From the NCBI RefSeq assembly GCF_030019515.1, contig NZ_JASEEQ010000008.1, positions 1 through 64,000 of the forward strand: a stretch of DNA of 64,000 nucleotides, read 5' to 3'. Below the pieces are notes generated by a model. It had not been told where the DNA came from. It saw only the letters and a program-made list of their open reading frames with translations, and did not search any database. This DNA is from Nocardioides sp. (GTDB taxonomy: Bacteria; Actinomycetota; Actinomycetes; Propionibacteriales; Nocardioidaceae). The position numbers were made by a program, and so were the translations under genes. Positions 42,487-50,502 of this stretch are shown in pieces (positions within the stretch are counted from its first letter, which is position 1; each line of letters starts with the position of its first letter).

Positions 42487-42519
42487 TTGTCTTGCCCGGG
42501 CCGACCCATCGGCATACGC

Positions 42520-42535
42520 TCGCGATATATCGCGA
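42520..42535 (+). promoter_or_regulatory. Palindromic operator candidate of the PadR operon
   Basis: TCGCGATATATCGCGA is a perfect 16-bp palindrome 55 bases before the PadR start. AT-rich ATATAT-centred palindromes are a usual type of PadR site; autoregulation is inferred. Confidence 0.7.
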
Positions 42536-42589
42536 ACGGTCGGCGACAGTACGCCGCCGCGCGCTATCCGATCAGAGAGGGGTCCTGTC

Positions 42590-43282
42590 GTGGGACACAA
42601 GGGATTCAGCCGGCAGTGGGCCGGCCATGGCGAGCAGGAGTGGCACCAGCACGGCGGGCGGCCCGGCGGCCCGTGGGGTGGTCCGTGGGGCGGGCCCGGC
42701 GGCTTCGGCCGGCCGGGACATCCGGGGCCGCCGCCGTGGGTGGCCGGCCTGTTCGGCCTCGCCCAGGGCGATCGCCAGCGCGGACCGCGGGTCCGGCGCG
42801 GTGACGTGCGCACCGCGATCCTGGACGTGGTGCGCACCGCGCAGTGGAACGGCGAGCCGGTCAACGGCTACCAGGTGATCCAGCAGATCGCCGAGCGCAG
42901 CAACGGCGCGTGGCGTCCGAGCCCGGGCTCGGTCTACCCGACCATCCAGCAGCTCGAGGACGAGGGGTTGCTGGCGACCGACGACAGCGGCGGGCGGCGC
43001 AGCCTGCGGCTCACCGACGAGGGCGAGGCGTACGTCGCCGACCACGCCGACGAGCTCAGCTCGGTGTGGGCGCCGTTCGAGCAGCCCGAGCGCGAGGAGC
43101 AGCAGGGCGGGTACGCCGACCTCAAGCCCGAGATCGGCCAGGTGATGGGTGCGGTCTGGCAGCTCGTGACGACCGGCAGCGAGCAGCAGCGGCGCGCGGC
43201 CGTCGACGTCCTCGTTGAGACCCGCCGCCGGCTGTACGGGATCCTCGCCGACGGCGACCCCGAGGGCGAGGACGACTCGTGA
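42590..43282 (+). CDS. PadR-family regulator with a Gly/His-rich N-terminus
   Basis: 230 residues from GTG 42590. The first 60 residues are Gly/Pro/His/Trp-rich (e.g. HGGRPGGPWGGPWGGPGGFG) and low in structure. They are followed by a PadR winged helix (RRGDVRTAILDVVRTAQWNG, GSVYPTIQQLEDEGLLATD). The C-terminal PadR helix is present. It overlaps the DUF1707 gene by GTGA and is preceded by the 16-bp palindrome. Confidence 0.9.
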   Translation: MGHKGFSRQWAGHGEQEWHQHGGRPGGPWGGPWGGPGGFGRPGHPGPPPWVAGLFGLAQGDRQRGPRVRRGDVRTAILDVVRTAQWNGEPVNGYQVIQQIAERSNGAWRPSPGSVYPTIQQLEDEGLLATDDSGGRRSLRLTDEGEAYVADHADELSSVWAPFEQPEREEQQGGYADLKPEIGQVMGAVWQLVTTGSEQQRRAAVDVLVETRRRLYGILADGDPEGEDDS

Positions 43283-43686
43283 GCGAGGACCAGCTGAGGA
43301 TCGGCGACGCCGAGCGCGAGCAGGCGGCGGCGGCGCTCGGCGAGCACTACGCCCAGGGCCGGCTCAGCGTCGAGGAGCACGGCGAGCGGCTCCACCGGAT
43401 CTGGGCCGCGCGCACTCGCGCCGACCTGGGGCCGGTGTTCCGAGACCTGCCGGGCCGGTCCGGACCGGAGGCGCCGCCTCGGACCACCTCGGCGCGGCGT
43501 CCGGCGTACCGGTGCGGCGGTGTGCGACGGTCCGGACTGCCGACGCCGATCGTCGTCGCGCTGGCCGTGCTTGTGGTGCTGACGGTGCTGACCCACCTGC
43601 CGCTGATCGTGGCCGGAGTGCTCGTCTGGATCTTCGTGCTGAGCCGCCGCTACGGGCTCGCGCGCGCCCGGGACTGGTCCAGATGA
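43279..43686 (+). CDS. DUF1707 membrane protein
   Basis: 135 residues. The N-terminal DUF1707 segment reads RIGDAEREQAAAALGEHYAQ and GRLSVEEHGERLHRIWAAR, followed by a central basic linker and one long or two short helices (PTPIVVALAVLVVLTVLTHL, LIVAGVLVWIFVLS). DUF1707 proteins are common in actinobacteria, often near membrane or PadR-controlled genes. GTG start overlaps the PadR stop, so the two are co-expressed. Confidence 0.88.
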   Translation: MSEDQLRIGDAEREQAAAALGEHYAQGRLSVEEHGERLHRIWAARTRADLGPVFRDLPGRSGPEAPPRTTSARRPAYRCGGVRRSGLPTPIVVALAVLVVLTVLTHLPLIVAGVLVWIFVLSRRYGLARARDWSR

Positions 43687-43701
43687 CCGGCGCATACCAG
43701 T

Positions 43702-43725
43702 GTCATAGACCACGGTCATAGACCA
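43702..43725 (+). promoter_or_regulatory. Two direct repeats before a secreted-protein gene
   Basis: GTCATAGACCA occurs at 43702-43712 and again at 43715-43725, a 13-base period. Both sit about 120 bases upstream of the ATG at 43846. Between them and the gene is a run of eight G (within 43765-43780). Possible regulator binding sites. Confidence 0.5.
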
Positions 43726-43845
43726 GTTTCACCGCATCGGCGACGCGTCCTAGCCTGTCGACTACCGGGCTGGGGGGGGCCGGAGGAACGTTCTCGGGAG
43801 ACGTGCTCACGCCCTATTTCCTGTCAATGCAAGGAGAGCGTCGTC

Positions 43846-44943
43846 ATGACCGCTCATACCCGGTTCCGCATCGCGGTCGCCATCGGAGCGTTGGTCGCTC
43901 CGCTCGTGGTGGTCGCGACCTCGGCCCTGCCGGCCGACGCAGGCACCTCGAAGCACAAGCACGAGGTGTACATGTACAAGGTCGAGAAGAACATCCGTCT
44001 GTCCGGTGTCGGCAGCGACGGCTCGGCCGACTCCGGCTCGCAGCTGGTTCGCTGCAACGCGGGGGACCAGGTCCTCGACGGCATGTGGTCGGTCAAGCAC
44101 GTCGACCAGTACCAGCCGCCGCCGCCGGACACGGACGAGGACCCGGACTTCCCGAGTGCCCCGACGCTCCACGGGACGTACGACGACGAGCGGGACGTCT
44201 GGGTTCGCGCGTCGTACCCGGACCCCAGCGACCTCCGCTCGTGGCAGTTCGAGATCGAGAACAAGGCCTGGGGCGACGCCCAGGTGAAGCTCTTCCTCAC
44301 CTGCATCCGGGGCTACACCGAGTACGCGAACTCGCACCACCACCAGATCAAGGTGCGGAGCCTCTTCGGAGGGCTCTACAGCGCCGTAGATCAGGGTGGC
44401 TGGTTCACCAGCGAGCCCCAGGCTGAGCCGTGGGGCAAGTGCGCCACCAACGAGTACTTCGTCGCCCCCGGGTTCGACCTGGGTTCAGCGAACTTCCGAC
44501 TGCGCGGAACGTACCCGCGTGCGTTCGGCCAGTCATGGGGGTGGTCGTTCATCACTGACGGCTCCCCGGTGCCGCTACAGATCTCCATCTACGGGCGCTG
44601 CATCTCGCGCCAGGTGTTCGACCTTGCCACGCCGCGTCACGCGATTGCGATGAAGCACCTGCCGGGCACGTCGTTCGGCAGCTGGTACGCCAGCAACATC
44701 CCGCAGGGTGACCCGGAGGAGCGGCAGTACACCTGCGACCAGGCCGATGGCGACTACCACGCCTACAAGGCGATGGTCGGCTGGTTCTACCTGGACAGCC
44801 ACTGGGACGACAACTGGTTCCTCGGCATGGAGCCTCGGCCCAAGACCCGTTCGTACTACTTCTGGAACCACTACGGCGGTCCGGCAGCGGTGCGGTACGG
44901 CACGCTGTGCATCAACAGCCGGACGTCCAACCCGCTCGCCTGA
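43846..44943 (+). CDS. Secreted protein with three paired-cysteine modules, unknown function
   Basis: 365 residues with a Sec signal peptide (FRIAVAIGALVAPLVVVATS, cleavage near ADAG). The mature chain seems to be three related modules, each closing with an aromatic-rich strand and a Cys near its end: SWQFEIENKAW then LFLTCIRGY; SWGWSFITDGSP then ISIYGRCI; YYFWNHYGGPAAV then GTLCINSR. Each also opens near a Cys (VRCNAGD, GKCATNEYF, YTCDQADG). I do not recognise the family. The layout suggests a small disulfide-bonded repeat fold on the cell surface or outside. ATG with AAGGAGAG upstream. Confidence 0.75.
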   Translation: MTAHTRFRIAVAIGALVAPLVVVATSALPADAGTSKHKHEVYMYKVEKNIRLSGVGSDGSADSGSQLVRCNAGDQVLDGMWSVKHVDQYQPPPPDTDEDPDFPSAPTLHGTYDDERDVWVRASYPDPSDLRSWQFEIENKAWGDAQVKLFLTCIRGYTEYANSHHHQIKVRSLFGGLYSAVDQGGWFTSEPQAEPWGKCATNEYFVAPGFDLGSANFRLRGTYPRAFGQSWGWSFITDGSPVPLQISIYGRCISRQVFDLATPRHAIAMKHLPGTSFGSWYASNIPQGDPEERQYTCDQADGDYHAYKAMVGWFYLDSHWDDNWFLGMEPRPKTRSYYFWNHYGGPAAVRYGTLCINSRTSNPLA

Positions 44944-44976
44944 TTCCCTGCATGGAAGGCGATCTGTGAGCTGAGT

Positions 44977-45011
44977 CCTGAGCCCGTCCCGATGAACGGG
45001 GCGGGCTCAGG
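44977..45011 (+). terminator. Hairpin terminator
   Basis: CCTGAGCCCGTCCCG (44977-44991) pairs with CGGGGCGGGCTCAGG (44997-45011), 15 bp with one G-U pair and a 5-base loop, 34 bases after the stop of the three-module protein. Confidence 0.8.
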
Positions 45012-45163
45012 CATTCTCGGAGGGAGTGCCCCCGAACCCCCCGCCGGGCGAGGCGAGCCTGACAGGAGCGCGCCCGCCCGGCGAGGTCTCGCGGTGACCG
45101 CAGGGCCGTAGCGAAAGCCCGGCCCCGCACGCGTATTACGCCGAGAACCGGGTAGAGAACGGG

Positions 45164-45177
45164 GTGACCACGGTCAC
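45164..45177 (+). promoter_or_regulatory. Inverted repeat operator candidate
   Basis: GTGACC and GGTCAC flank a 2-base centre (45164-45177), 25 bases before the DUF3311 start, and a further GTCAC follows at 45181. The first GTG here could be mistaken for a longer start, but GGAGGTG at about 45193-45199 supports ATG 45203. Confidence 0.55.
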
Positions 45178-45202
45178 ATCGTCACCCATCTCGGAGGTGC
45201 TC

Positions 45203-45514
45203 ATGTCCGACGTCCCCCGCCGCCCGGCTGATCGGAGCAGCGGCTCACGTGGCCGTTGGCTGCTGGTCGCAGCGCTGCTCACGCCCGCGGTGGTGCTGCC
45301 GCTGTGGGTGCCCCTCTACGACCGGGAGGACCCGGCCTTCCTGGGCTTCCCGTTCTACTACTGGTTCCAGTTCCTCCTGGTCGTGGCCGCGGTCGGGCTG
45401 ACGGTCCCGGCGTACTTCGTCGCGACCAGCGCCGACCGCGCGCAGCGCGTGGCCCATGGACTGCCGCCGGAGCCGGACGGCACCGGCGCGAGCCGGGACG
45501 GTGAGCCGCGGTGA
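45203..45514 (+). CDS. DUF3311 protein, small partner of a solute:sodium symporter
   Basis: 103 residues with two helices (WLLVAALLTPAVVLPLWVPL and YYWFQFLLVVAAVGLTVPAYF). The sequence FLGFPFYYWFQFLL is the DUF3311 signature. These small membrane proteins are regularly encoded just before SSS-type monocarboxylate permeases. It overlaps the permease gene by GTGA, so the two products are probably made in equal numbers and act together. Confidence 0.92.
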   Translation: MSDVPRRPADRSSGSRGRWLLVAALLTPAVVLPLWVPLYDREDPAFLGFPFYYWFQFLLVVAAVGLTVPAYFVATSADRAQRVAHGLPPEPDGTGASRDGEPR

Positions 45515-47154
45515 TCGCGGACGTGAACGGCGTCGTCCTCGGCGTCTTCGTCTTCCTGTTCCTCCTGGTCACCGTGCTCGGGTTCGCCGCGGCCCGCTGG
45601 CGCCGGGCGCAGTCGCTCGACAGCCTCGACGAGTGGGGGCTGGGCGGCCGTGGCTTCGGCACGTTCATCGCCTGGTTCCTCATCGGCGGCGACATCTACA
45701 CGGCGTACACCTTCATCGCCGTGCCCGCGACGCTGTACGCCGGCAGCGCGGTCGGGTTCTTCGCGGTCCCGTACACGATCGTCGTCTACCCGCTGATCTT
45801 CGTGTTCCTGCCCCGGCTGTGGTCGGTGAGCCACCGACACGGGTACGTCACCCCGGCCGACTTCGTCCAGGGCCGGTACGACAGCCGGCCGCTGGCGCTG
45901 GCCGTCGCGCTGACCGGGATCCTCGCCACGATGCCGTACATCGCGCTGCAGCTGGTCGGCATGCAGGTGGTGCTCGAGGTGATGGGCCTCGGCACCGACA
46001 GCGACAACTGGCTGGTCCAGGACTTCCCGCTGCTGCTCGCCTTCGTCGTCCTCGCCGCCTACACCTACTCCAGCGGGCTGCGCGCGCCCGCGCTGATCGC
46101 GTTCGTCAAGGACACGCTGATCTACCTGGTGATCATCGTGGCGGTCCTCTACCTGCCCTCCCAGCTGGGTGGCTGGGGGAACATCTTCTCGAGCGTCAAC
46201 GACAGCTTCACGTCGTTCAACGTCGACAACGCCGACGCGATCGCGGCCGGCGAGGCCGCGCCCAAGGGGTCGATGCCGCCCGGCCCGGCGCAGTGGGCGT
46301 ACGCCTCGCTGGCCCTCGGCTCGGCGCTCGCGCTGTTCATGTACCCGCACTCGGTGACCGGCGTGCTCTCGACCCGCAGCCGGTCGGTGATCCGGCGCAA
46401 CGCGGCCCTGCTGCCGGCGTACTCCTTCCTGCTGGGGCTGCTCGCCCTGCTCGGCTTCGTGGCCATCGCCGCCGGCGTGAAGGTCGAGAACCCCCAGCAG
46501 GCGGTGCCGCAGCTGTTCGAGAACGAGTTCAGCCCGTGGTTCGCGGGCGTCGCGTTCGCGGCGATCGTGATCGGGGCGCTGGTGCCGGCCGCGATCATGT
46601 CGATCGCCGCGGCCAACCTGTGGACCCGCAACATCTACCGGGCCTTCATCAACCGCAATGCCACGCACGCCCAGGAGGCCAAGCAGAGCAAGGTCGCCTC
46701 GCTGCTCGTGAAGTTCGGCGCGCTCGTGTTCGTGCTCGCGCTGTCGAACTCGTTCGCGATCAACCTCCAGCTCCTCGGCGGCGTGTGGATCCTGCAGACG
46801 TTGCCGGCGATCGTGATCGGGCTCTACACCCGCTGGATGCACCGGTGGGCGCTGTTCGCGGGCTGGGCGGTCGGCATGGCGTGGGGCACCTGGCTCGCGT
46901 ACGGCGTGTCCTCGCCGGTCCAGGACCACTTCGGCGGGCCGCTGGTGAACTTCCCGGGCACCGAGACGAAGTTCTACATCGCGCTGATCGCGTTCGCGGC
47001 CAACCTGCTGGTCGCGGTCGTCCTCACGGTGGTGTTCCGTGCGCTCGGCGTGGCCGAGGGCGTCGACCAGACCCGCGCGCAGGACTACCACGCCGACGCC
47101 GGCGACCCCGGGGTCGAGGCCGAGCTGGAGCCGCACGAGGCCATCCGCACCTGA
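45511..47154 (+). CDS. SSS-family sodium:solute symporter (MctP-like)
   Basis: 547 residues with about 13 helices. It has DEWGLGGRGFGTFIAWFLIGG near the start, HRHGYVTPADFVQGRYDSR, and ALIAFVKDTLIYLVIIVAVL, all typical of the monocarboxylate (MctP) branch. Such permeases import lactate, pyruvate or amino-acid-like acids with sodium. GTG 45511 overlaps the DUF3311 stop. Confidence 0.93.
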   Translation: MIADVNGVVLGVFVFLFLLVTVLGFAAARWRRAQSLDSLDEWGLGGRGFGTFIAWFLIGGDIYTAYTFIAVPATLYAGSAVGFFAVPYTIVVYPLIFVFLPRLWSVSHRHGYVTPADFVQGRYDSRPLALAVALTGILATMPYIALQLVGMQVVLEVMGLGTDSDNWLVQDFPLLLAFVVLAAYTYSSGLRAPALIAFVKDTLIYLVIIVAVLYLPSQLGGWGNIFSSVNDSFTSFNVDNADAIAAGEAAPKGSMPPGPAQWAYASLALGSALALFMYPHSVTGVLSTRSRSVIRRNAALLPAYSFLLGLLALLGFVAIAAGVKVENPQQAVPQLFENEFSPWFAGVAFAAIVIGALVPAAIMSIAAANLWTRNIYRAFINRNATHAQEAKQSKVASLLVKFGALVFVLALSNSFAINLQLLGGVWILQTLPAIVIGLYTRWMHRWALFAGWAVGMAWGTWLAYGVSSPVQDHFGGPLVNFPGTETKFYIALIAFAANLLVAVVLTVVFRALGVAEGVDQTRAQDYHADAGDPGVEAELEPHEAIRT

Positions 47155-47170
47155 CCCTCCGGATGGGGGA

Positions 47171-47222
47171 GGGGTCGTGTGCCTGAGCACGCGCCATGGC
47201 GCGTGCTCGGGCACACGACCCC
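47171..47222. terminator. 52-base near-perfect palindrome
   Basis: GGGGTCGTGTGCC and GGCACACGACCCC form the outer arms of a 26-bp stem with one U-G pair; the centre CGCGCCATGGCGCG has no loop. It sits 17 bases after the symporter stop and 33 bases before the acyl-CoA dehydrogenase start. It probably ends the symporter transcript in both orientations. Confidence 0.85.
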
Positions 47223-47255
47223 ACGGCCGGGCCAGCTGTGGGTAACGTGCGGCAC

Positions 47256-48473
47256 GTGACGCCGTCCTTCGAGCTCGACCAGGACCACCTCGACCTGCGC
47301 ACCTGGGTGCACGACTTCGCCGCGGAGGTGGTCCGGCCCGCGGCCGCCGAGTGGGACGAGCGCGAGGAGTTCCCCTGGCCGGTGGTCGAGGAGGCGGCCA
47401 AGGTCGGCCTCTACTCCGTCGACTTCATCGTCACCCAGGCCCTCGACGAGACCGGGCTGGGCTTCCCGATCACGATGGAGGAGCTGTTCTGGGGCGACGC
47501 CGGGATCGGGCTCTCGATCGTCGGCACCTCGCTGGCCGCGGCGGGCGTGCGCGCCAACGGCACCGACGAGCAGGTTGCGGAGTGGATCCCCGCGATGTAC
47601 GGCGCCCCCGGTGACCTCAAGCTCGGCGCCTTCTGCTCCTCCGAGCCCGACGCCGGCTCCGACGTCGGCGCGATGCGCACCCGGGCGACGTACGACGAGG
47701 CAGGAGACGAGTGGGTCCTCAACGGCACCAAGACCTGGGCCACCAACGGCGGCATCGCCGACGTCCACGTGGTGACCGCGGTGGTCGACCCCGAGCTGCG
47801 CACCCGTGGCCAGGCCAGCTTCGTGGTGCCCCCGGGCACGAAGGGCCTCAGCCAGGGCCAGAAGTTCCACAAGCATGGGATCCGCGCCTCGCACACCGCC
47901 GAGGTGGTGCTCGACCAGGTGCGGGTGCCCGGCCGCTGCCTGCTCGGTGGCAAGGAGAAGCTGGACGCCCGGCTGGCCCGGGCCCGTGAGGGCGCCAGCA
48001 GCAAGGCCGGCTCGAACGCCTCGATGGCGACCTTCGAGCGCACCCGCCCCGCGGTCGGCGCGCAGGCGATCGGCATCGCCCGCGCGGCGTACGAGGTCGC
48101 CCTGGACTATGCGCGGACCCGCGAGCAGTTCGGCAAGCCGATCATCGAGAACCAGGCGATCGCGTTCAGCCTGGCCGACATGGCCACCTCGATCGAGGCC
48201 TCCCGGCTGCTCGTGTGGCGCGCGGCCTGGATGGCCCGGCAGGGCAAGCGCTTCGAGCAGGCCGAGGGCTCGATGTCCAAGCTGTTCGCCGGGGAGACCG
48301 CCGTGCGGGTCACCGGCCAGGCCATGCAGATCCTCGGGGGCAACGGCTTCACCCGCGAGTACCCCGTCGAGAGGATGGCCCGCGACGCCAGGATCTACAC
48401 GATCTTCGAGGGCACCTCGGAGATCCAGCGCCTGGTCATCGCGCGGTCCATCTCCGGGGCCCCGATCCGCTGA
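47256..48473 (+). CDS. Acyl-CoA dehydrogenase
   Basis: 405 residues from GTG 47256; an ATG at 47196 lies at the centre of the palindrome and is rejected as start. Motifs: FCSSEPDAGSDVGAMRTRA, WVLNGTKTWATNGG, QAIAFSLADMATSIEASRLL and the C-terminal ARIYTIFEGTSEIQRLVIAR with the catalytic Glu near residue 385. It introduces a trans double bond into an acyl-CoA using FAD, passing electrons to ETF. TAACGT is 7 bases before the start, so it is leaderless. Confidence 0.94.
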   Translation: MTPSFELDQDHLDLRTWVHDFAAEVVRPAAAEWDEREEFPWPVVEEAAKVGLYSVDFIVTQALDETGLGFPITMEELFWGDAGIGLSIVGTSLAAAGVRANGTDEQVAEWIPAMYGAPGDLKLGAFCSSEPDAGSDVGAMRTRATYDEAGDEWVLNGTKTWATNGGIADVHVVTAVVDPELRTRGQASFVVPPGTKGLSQGQKFHKHGIRASHTAEVVLDQVRVPGRCLLGGKEKLDARLARAREGASSKAGSNASMATFERTRPAVGAQAIGIARAAYEVALDYARTREQFGKPIIENQAIAFSLADMATSIEASRLLVWRAAWMARQGKRFEQAEGSMSKLFAGETAVRVTGQAMQILGGNGFTREYPVERMARDARIYTIFEGTSEIQRLVIARSISGAPIR

Positions 48474-48493
48474 CCGGCTCCTTCGCCGGGAGG

Positions 48494-48537
48494 TCATACG
48501 GACGGTGGAGGGGGACACACCGTCCGCATGACGTCCG
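48494..48537 (+). terminator. Hairpin repeat A in a convergent gap
   Basis: TCATACGGACGGTG (48494-48507) pairs with CACCGTCCGCATGA (48518-48531), 13 of 14 bases, around a 10-base loop. Bases 48499-48537 match 56779-56817 at 30 of 39 positions by eye, including CGGACGG, CACC-TCCGC and TGACGTCCG. Both copies are between a plus-strand and a minus-strand gene end. Confidence 0.75.
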
Positions 48538-48542
48538 CGGGC

Positions 48543-49469
48543 TCAGACGCGGATCGCGCGGTTGACCCAGGTCGCGGAGACGACCATCCCGACCTTCTCG
48601 TAGAGGCCGAGCGCCCCGGTGCGGGAGTCGGTGTCCAGGCCGGACCGGGTGGCGCCGTGCGCGCGGGCGGTCGCGAAGGCGTCGACCAGCATCGCCTGGG
48701 CGATGCCCCGGCCGCGCTGGTCGCGACGGGTCGCGACCTTGTTCACGTAGCCCTCCTGGTCGCCCTCCTCGCCCGAGAGGAAGACCTGGGTCGCGCCGAC
48801 GACCGCACCGGCCGGGTCGGTGACGACGCGCAGGTTCCACGGCTCGAAGCCGGGCCGCCCGACCACGGTCGCCAGCCAGTCGTCCAGCGGCACCCGGTCC
48901 CGCTCCGACCACTCCAGGAACGCGTCCTCGACCACGGTCCAGCACGCGTCGTGGTCGGCCGGCGTCGCCTCGCGGAGCGCGTAGCCGGCCGGCAGCTCGC
49001 GCGGCGGGATCTGTGCGTCCGCGGGCAGCTTCAGCGCCCAGCTCTCCCAGCGCACGTGGTAGCCGAGCGCGGCGAGCAGGCGGTCCCCGGCGGAGCCCTG
49101 GGGCACGGGCATGCCGATCACGTCGGACCCGGCCTTCCGGGCCTTGGCCTGCATCCAGCCGGCCAGCGCGGTGCCGACTCCGCGGCCCCGGTAGTCCGGG
49201 TGGACGGCGGCGTCGCCGCGGTCGGCGCCCATCATCTCGGCGTAGGCGACCAGACGGTCGCCGGCCAGGACCCCGACGGTGCCGGCGCTCACGTCGTACG
49301 ACGGGCGCCCCCAGTCACCGAGGATGTCGGCCTCCTCGATCGACACCTCGCCGGTGTCGTGCGCCTCCTGGGCGGCCATCACCTCGACGACGGCCCGCGC
49401 GTCGGACCTGACGAGCGGGCGTTCGGACAGGTCTGCTGGGAGCTCGAGGGGTGCGGGCACGGGGCACAT
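48543..49469 (-). CDS. Double-GNAT acetyltransferase (MshD/Eis-like layout)
   Basis: 308 residues with two tandem GNAT domains. The first has the acetyl-CoA loop VHPDYRGRGVGTALAGWM near residue 95, the second TRRDQRGRGIAQAMLVDAF near residue 240, followed by GLDTDSRTGALGLYEKVGM. Tandem GNATs include mycothiol synthase MshD, but the specificity here is not established. Confidence 0.88.
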   Translation of the reverse strand: MCPVPAPLELPADLSERPLVRSDARAVVEVMAAQEAHDTGEVSIEEADILGDWGRPSYDVSAGTVGVLAGDRLVAYAEMMGADRGDAAVHPDYRGRGVGTALAGWMQAKARKAGSDVIGMPVPQGSAGDRLLAALGYHVRWESWALKLPADAQIPPRELPAGYALREATPADHDACWTVVEDAFLEWSERDRVPLDDWLATVVGRPGFEPWNLRVVTDPAGAVVGATQVFLSGEEGDQEGYVNKVATRRDQRGRGIAQAMLVDAFATARAHGATRSGLDTDSRTGALGLYEKVGMVVSATWVNRAIRV

Positions 49470-49486
49470 CGAACCAGGAGATGCGC

Positions 49487-49519
49487 GACGGGGCCGCCGG
49501 TTTTTCCGGCGGCCCCGTC
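49487..49519 (-). terminator. Hairpin after yceI
   Basis: GACGGGGCCGCCGG (49487-49500) and CCGGCGGCCCCGTC (49506-49519), a perfect 14-bp stem with a TTTTT loop, lie between the YceI stop and the GNAT start on the minus strand. Confidence 0.8.
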
Positions 49520-49564
49520 AGGAGCACGGAGCTGGTCGAGGCCAGCTCGGGGGCGGAGCGAGGC

Positions 49565-50155
49565 TCAGGCGTTCCGGATCGCGGAGACGTCGAACTCGAG
49601 CTTGACCTTCTCGGACACCAGGACGCCGCCGGTCTCGAGCGCGGCGTTCCAGGTCAGATCCCAGTCCTTGCGGTTGATGGCCGTGCCGCCCTCGAACCCG
49701 ATGCGCAGGTTGCCGAAGGGGTCGCGGGCGGAGCCGTTGGGCTCGAAAGCCACGGTGACGGGCTTGGTGACGCCCTTGATCGTCAGGTCGCCGGTGATCA
49801 CCCAGTCCTGGCCGCCGCGCTCGACCTTGGTCGAGACGAAGGTGATCTCCTTGTTCTGGTCGGCGTCGAAGAAGTCCGCCGAGCGCAGGTGCGCGTCGCG
49901 GTCGGCGACACCGGTGTCGATGCTCGCGGTCTGGATGACGATCTCGACGCGGGAGTTGTTCGGGTTCGCGGCGTCCACGTGGGCGGTGCCGGCGAAGTCA
50001 CCGAACTGGCCGCGGACCGTCGTCACCATCGCGTGCCGGGTGCTGAAGCCGATCCGGGTGTGCGCCGGGTCGATCGTGTAGTCGCCGGAGATGTCCTCGA
50101 CGGCGGCGGTGGGGGCATCGAAGGCCTCGGCGGGCTTGCGGTTGAAGAACGACAT
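49565..50155 (-). CDS. YceI-family lipid-binding protein
   Basis: 196 residues. Family blocks: ISGDYTIDPAHTRIGFSTRH, GQFGDFAGTAHVDAANPNNS, FVSTKVERGGQDWVITGDLT and the end LVSEKVKLEFDVSAI. YceI-like lipocalin-fold proteins bind long isoprenoids or other lipids. It lacks a signal peptide, unlike E. coli YceI, as is usual for actinobacterial forms. ATG 50155; the gap upstream holds the 26-bp palindrome at 50205-50230. Confidence 0.93.
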   Translation of the reverse strand: MSFFNRKPAEAFDAPTAAVEDISGDYTIDPAHTRIGFSTRHAMVTTVRGQFGDFAGTAHVDAANPNNSRVEIVIQTASIDTGVADRDAHLRSADFFDADQNKEITFVSTKVERGGQDWVITGDLTIKGVTKPVTVAFEPNGSARDPFGNLRIGFEGGTAINRKDWDLTWNAALETGGVLVSEKVKLEFDVSAIRNA

Positions 50156-50204
50156 GTGCTGACTCCTCGCGGGGTGGGTCGATTTGATTGAACCTTTGAC
50201 CACT

Positions 50205-50230
50205 ATGAACCGGACCGTGGTCCGATTCAT
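50205..50230 (-). promoter_or_regulatory. 26-bp near-perfect palindrome before yceI
   Basis: ATGAACCGGACC / GGTCCGATTCAT arms (50205-50230) match at all but one paired position besides the 2-base centre, with the inner CGGACCGTGGTCCG. It lies 50-75 bases before the YceI ATG, where a MarR-type repressor would bind. No regulator is next to it. Confidence 0.75.
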
Positions 50231-50361
50231 TCCCGGTACCCCGGGCCGCGTCGGGTACGCCCCGTCGGGGCGCAGGGCCGGGCGCACGTCGGGAGAGCCG
50301 GCCGAAATGCCGGTCGGCCCGCCAGGCGTGCTGACGGGCCGACCGGTGGGCGGGTGCTGGT

Positions 50362-50502
50362 TCAGGCGGCGTGCGGGGCCTGCGCGGGTACGGCGGCGGG
50401 CCGCGCGGAGGTCCACCGGGCCTCGAGGTGGGTCCGTCCGCGGGCATCGGCCACCGGCACCCAGGTCTGCACCAGGTTGTCGGTCATGGTCGTGTCGTTC
50501 AT
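50362..50502 (-). CDS. Small conserved protein, about 46 residues
   Basis: From ATG 50502, after GAAAGG. The sequence begins MNDTTMTDNLVQTWVPVADA and continues with RGRTHLEARWTS. I recall small actinobacterial proteins with the same WVPVxDxxGRTHxEARW core. No function known. The direct repeats upstream suggest it is a regulated unit rather than a by-product. Confidence 0.65.
   Translation of the reverse strand: MNDTTMTDNLVQTWVPVADARGRTHLEARWTSARPAAVPAQAPHAA

Noticed and set aside
47196..47255. ATG at 47196 as the acyl-CoA dehydrogenase start
   Set aside because: It is the centre of the terminator palindrome. The GTG at 47256 has a leaderless -10 and gives the normal N-terminus.
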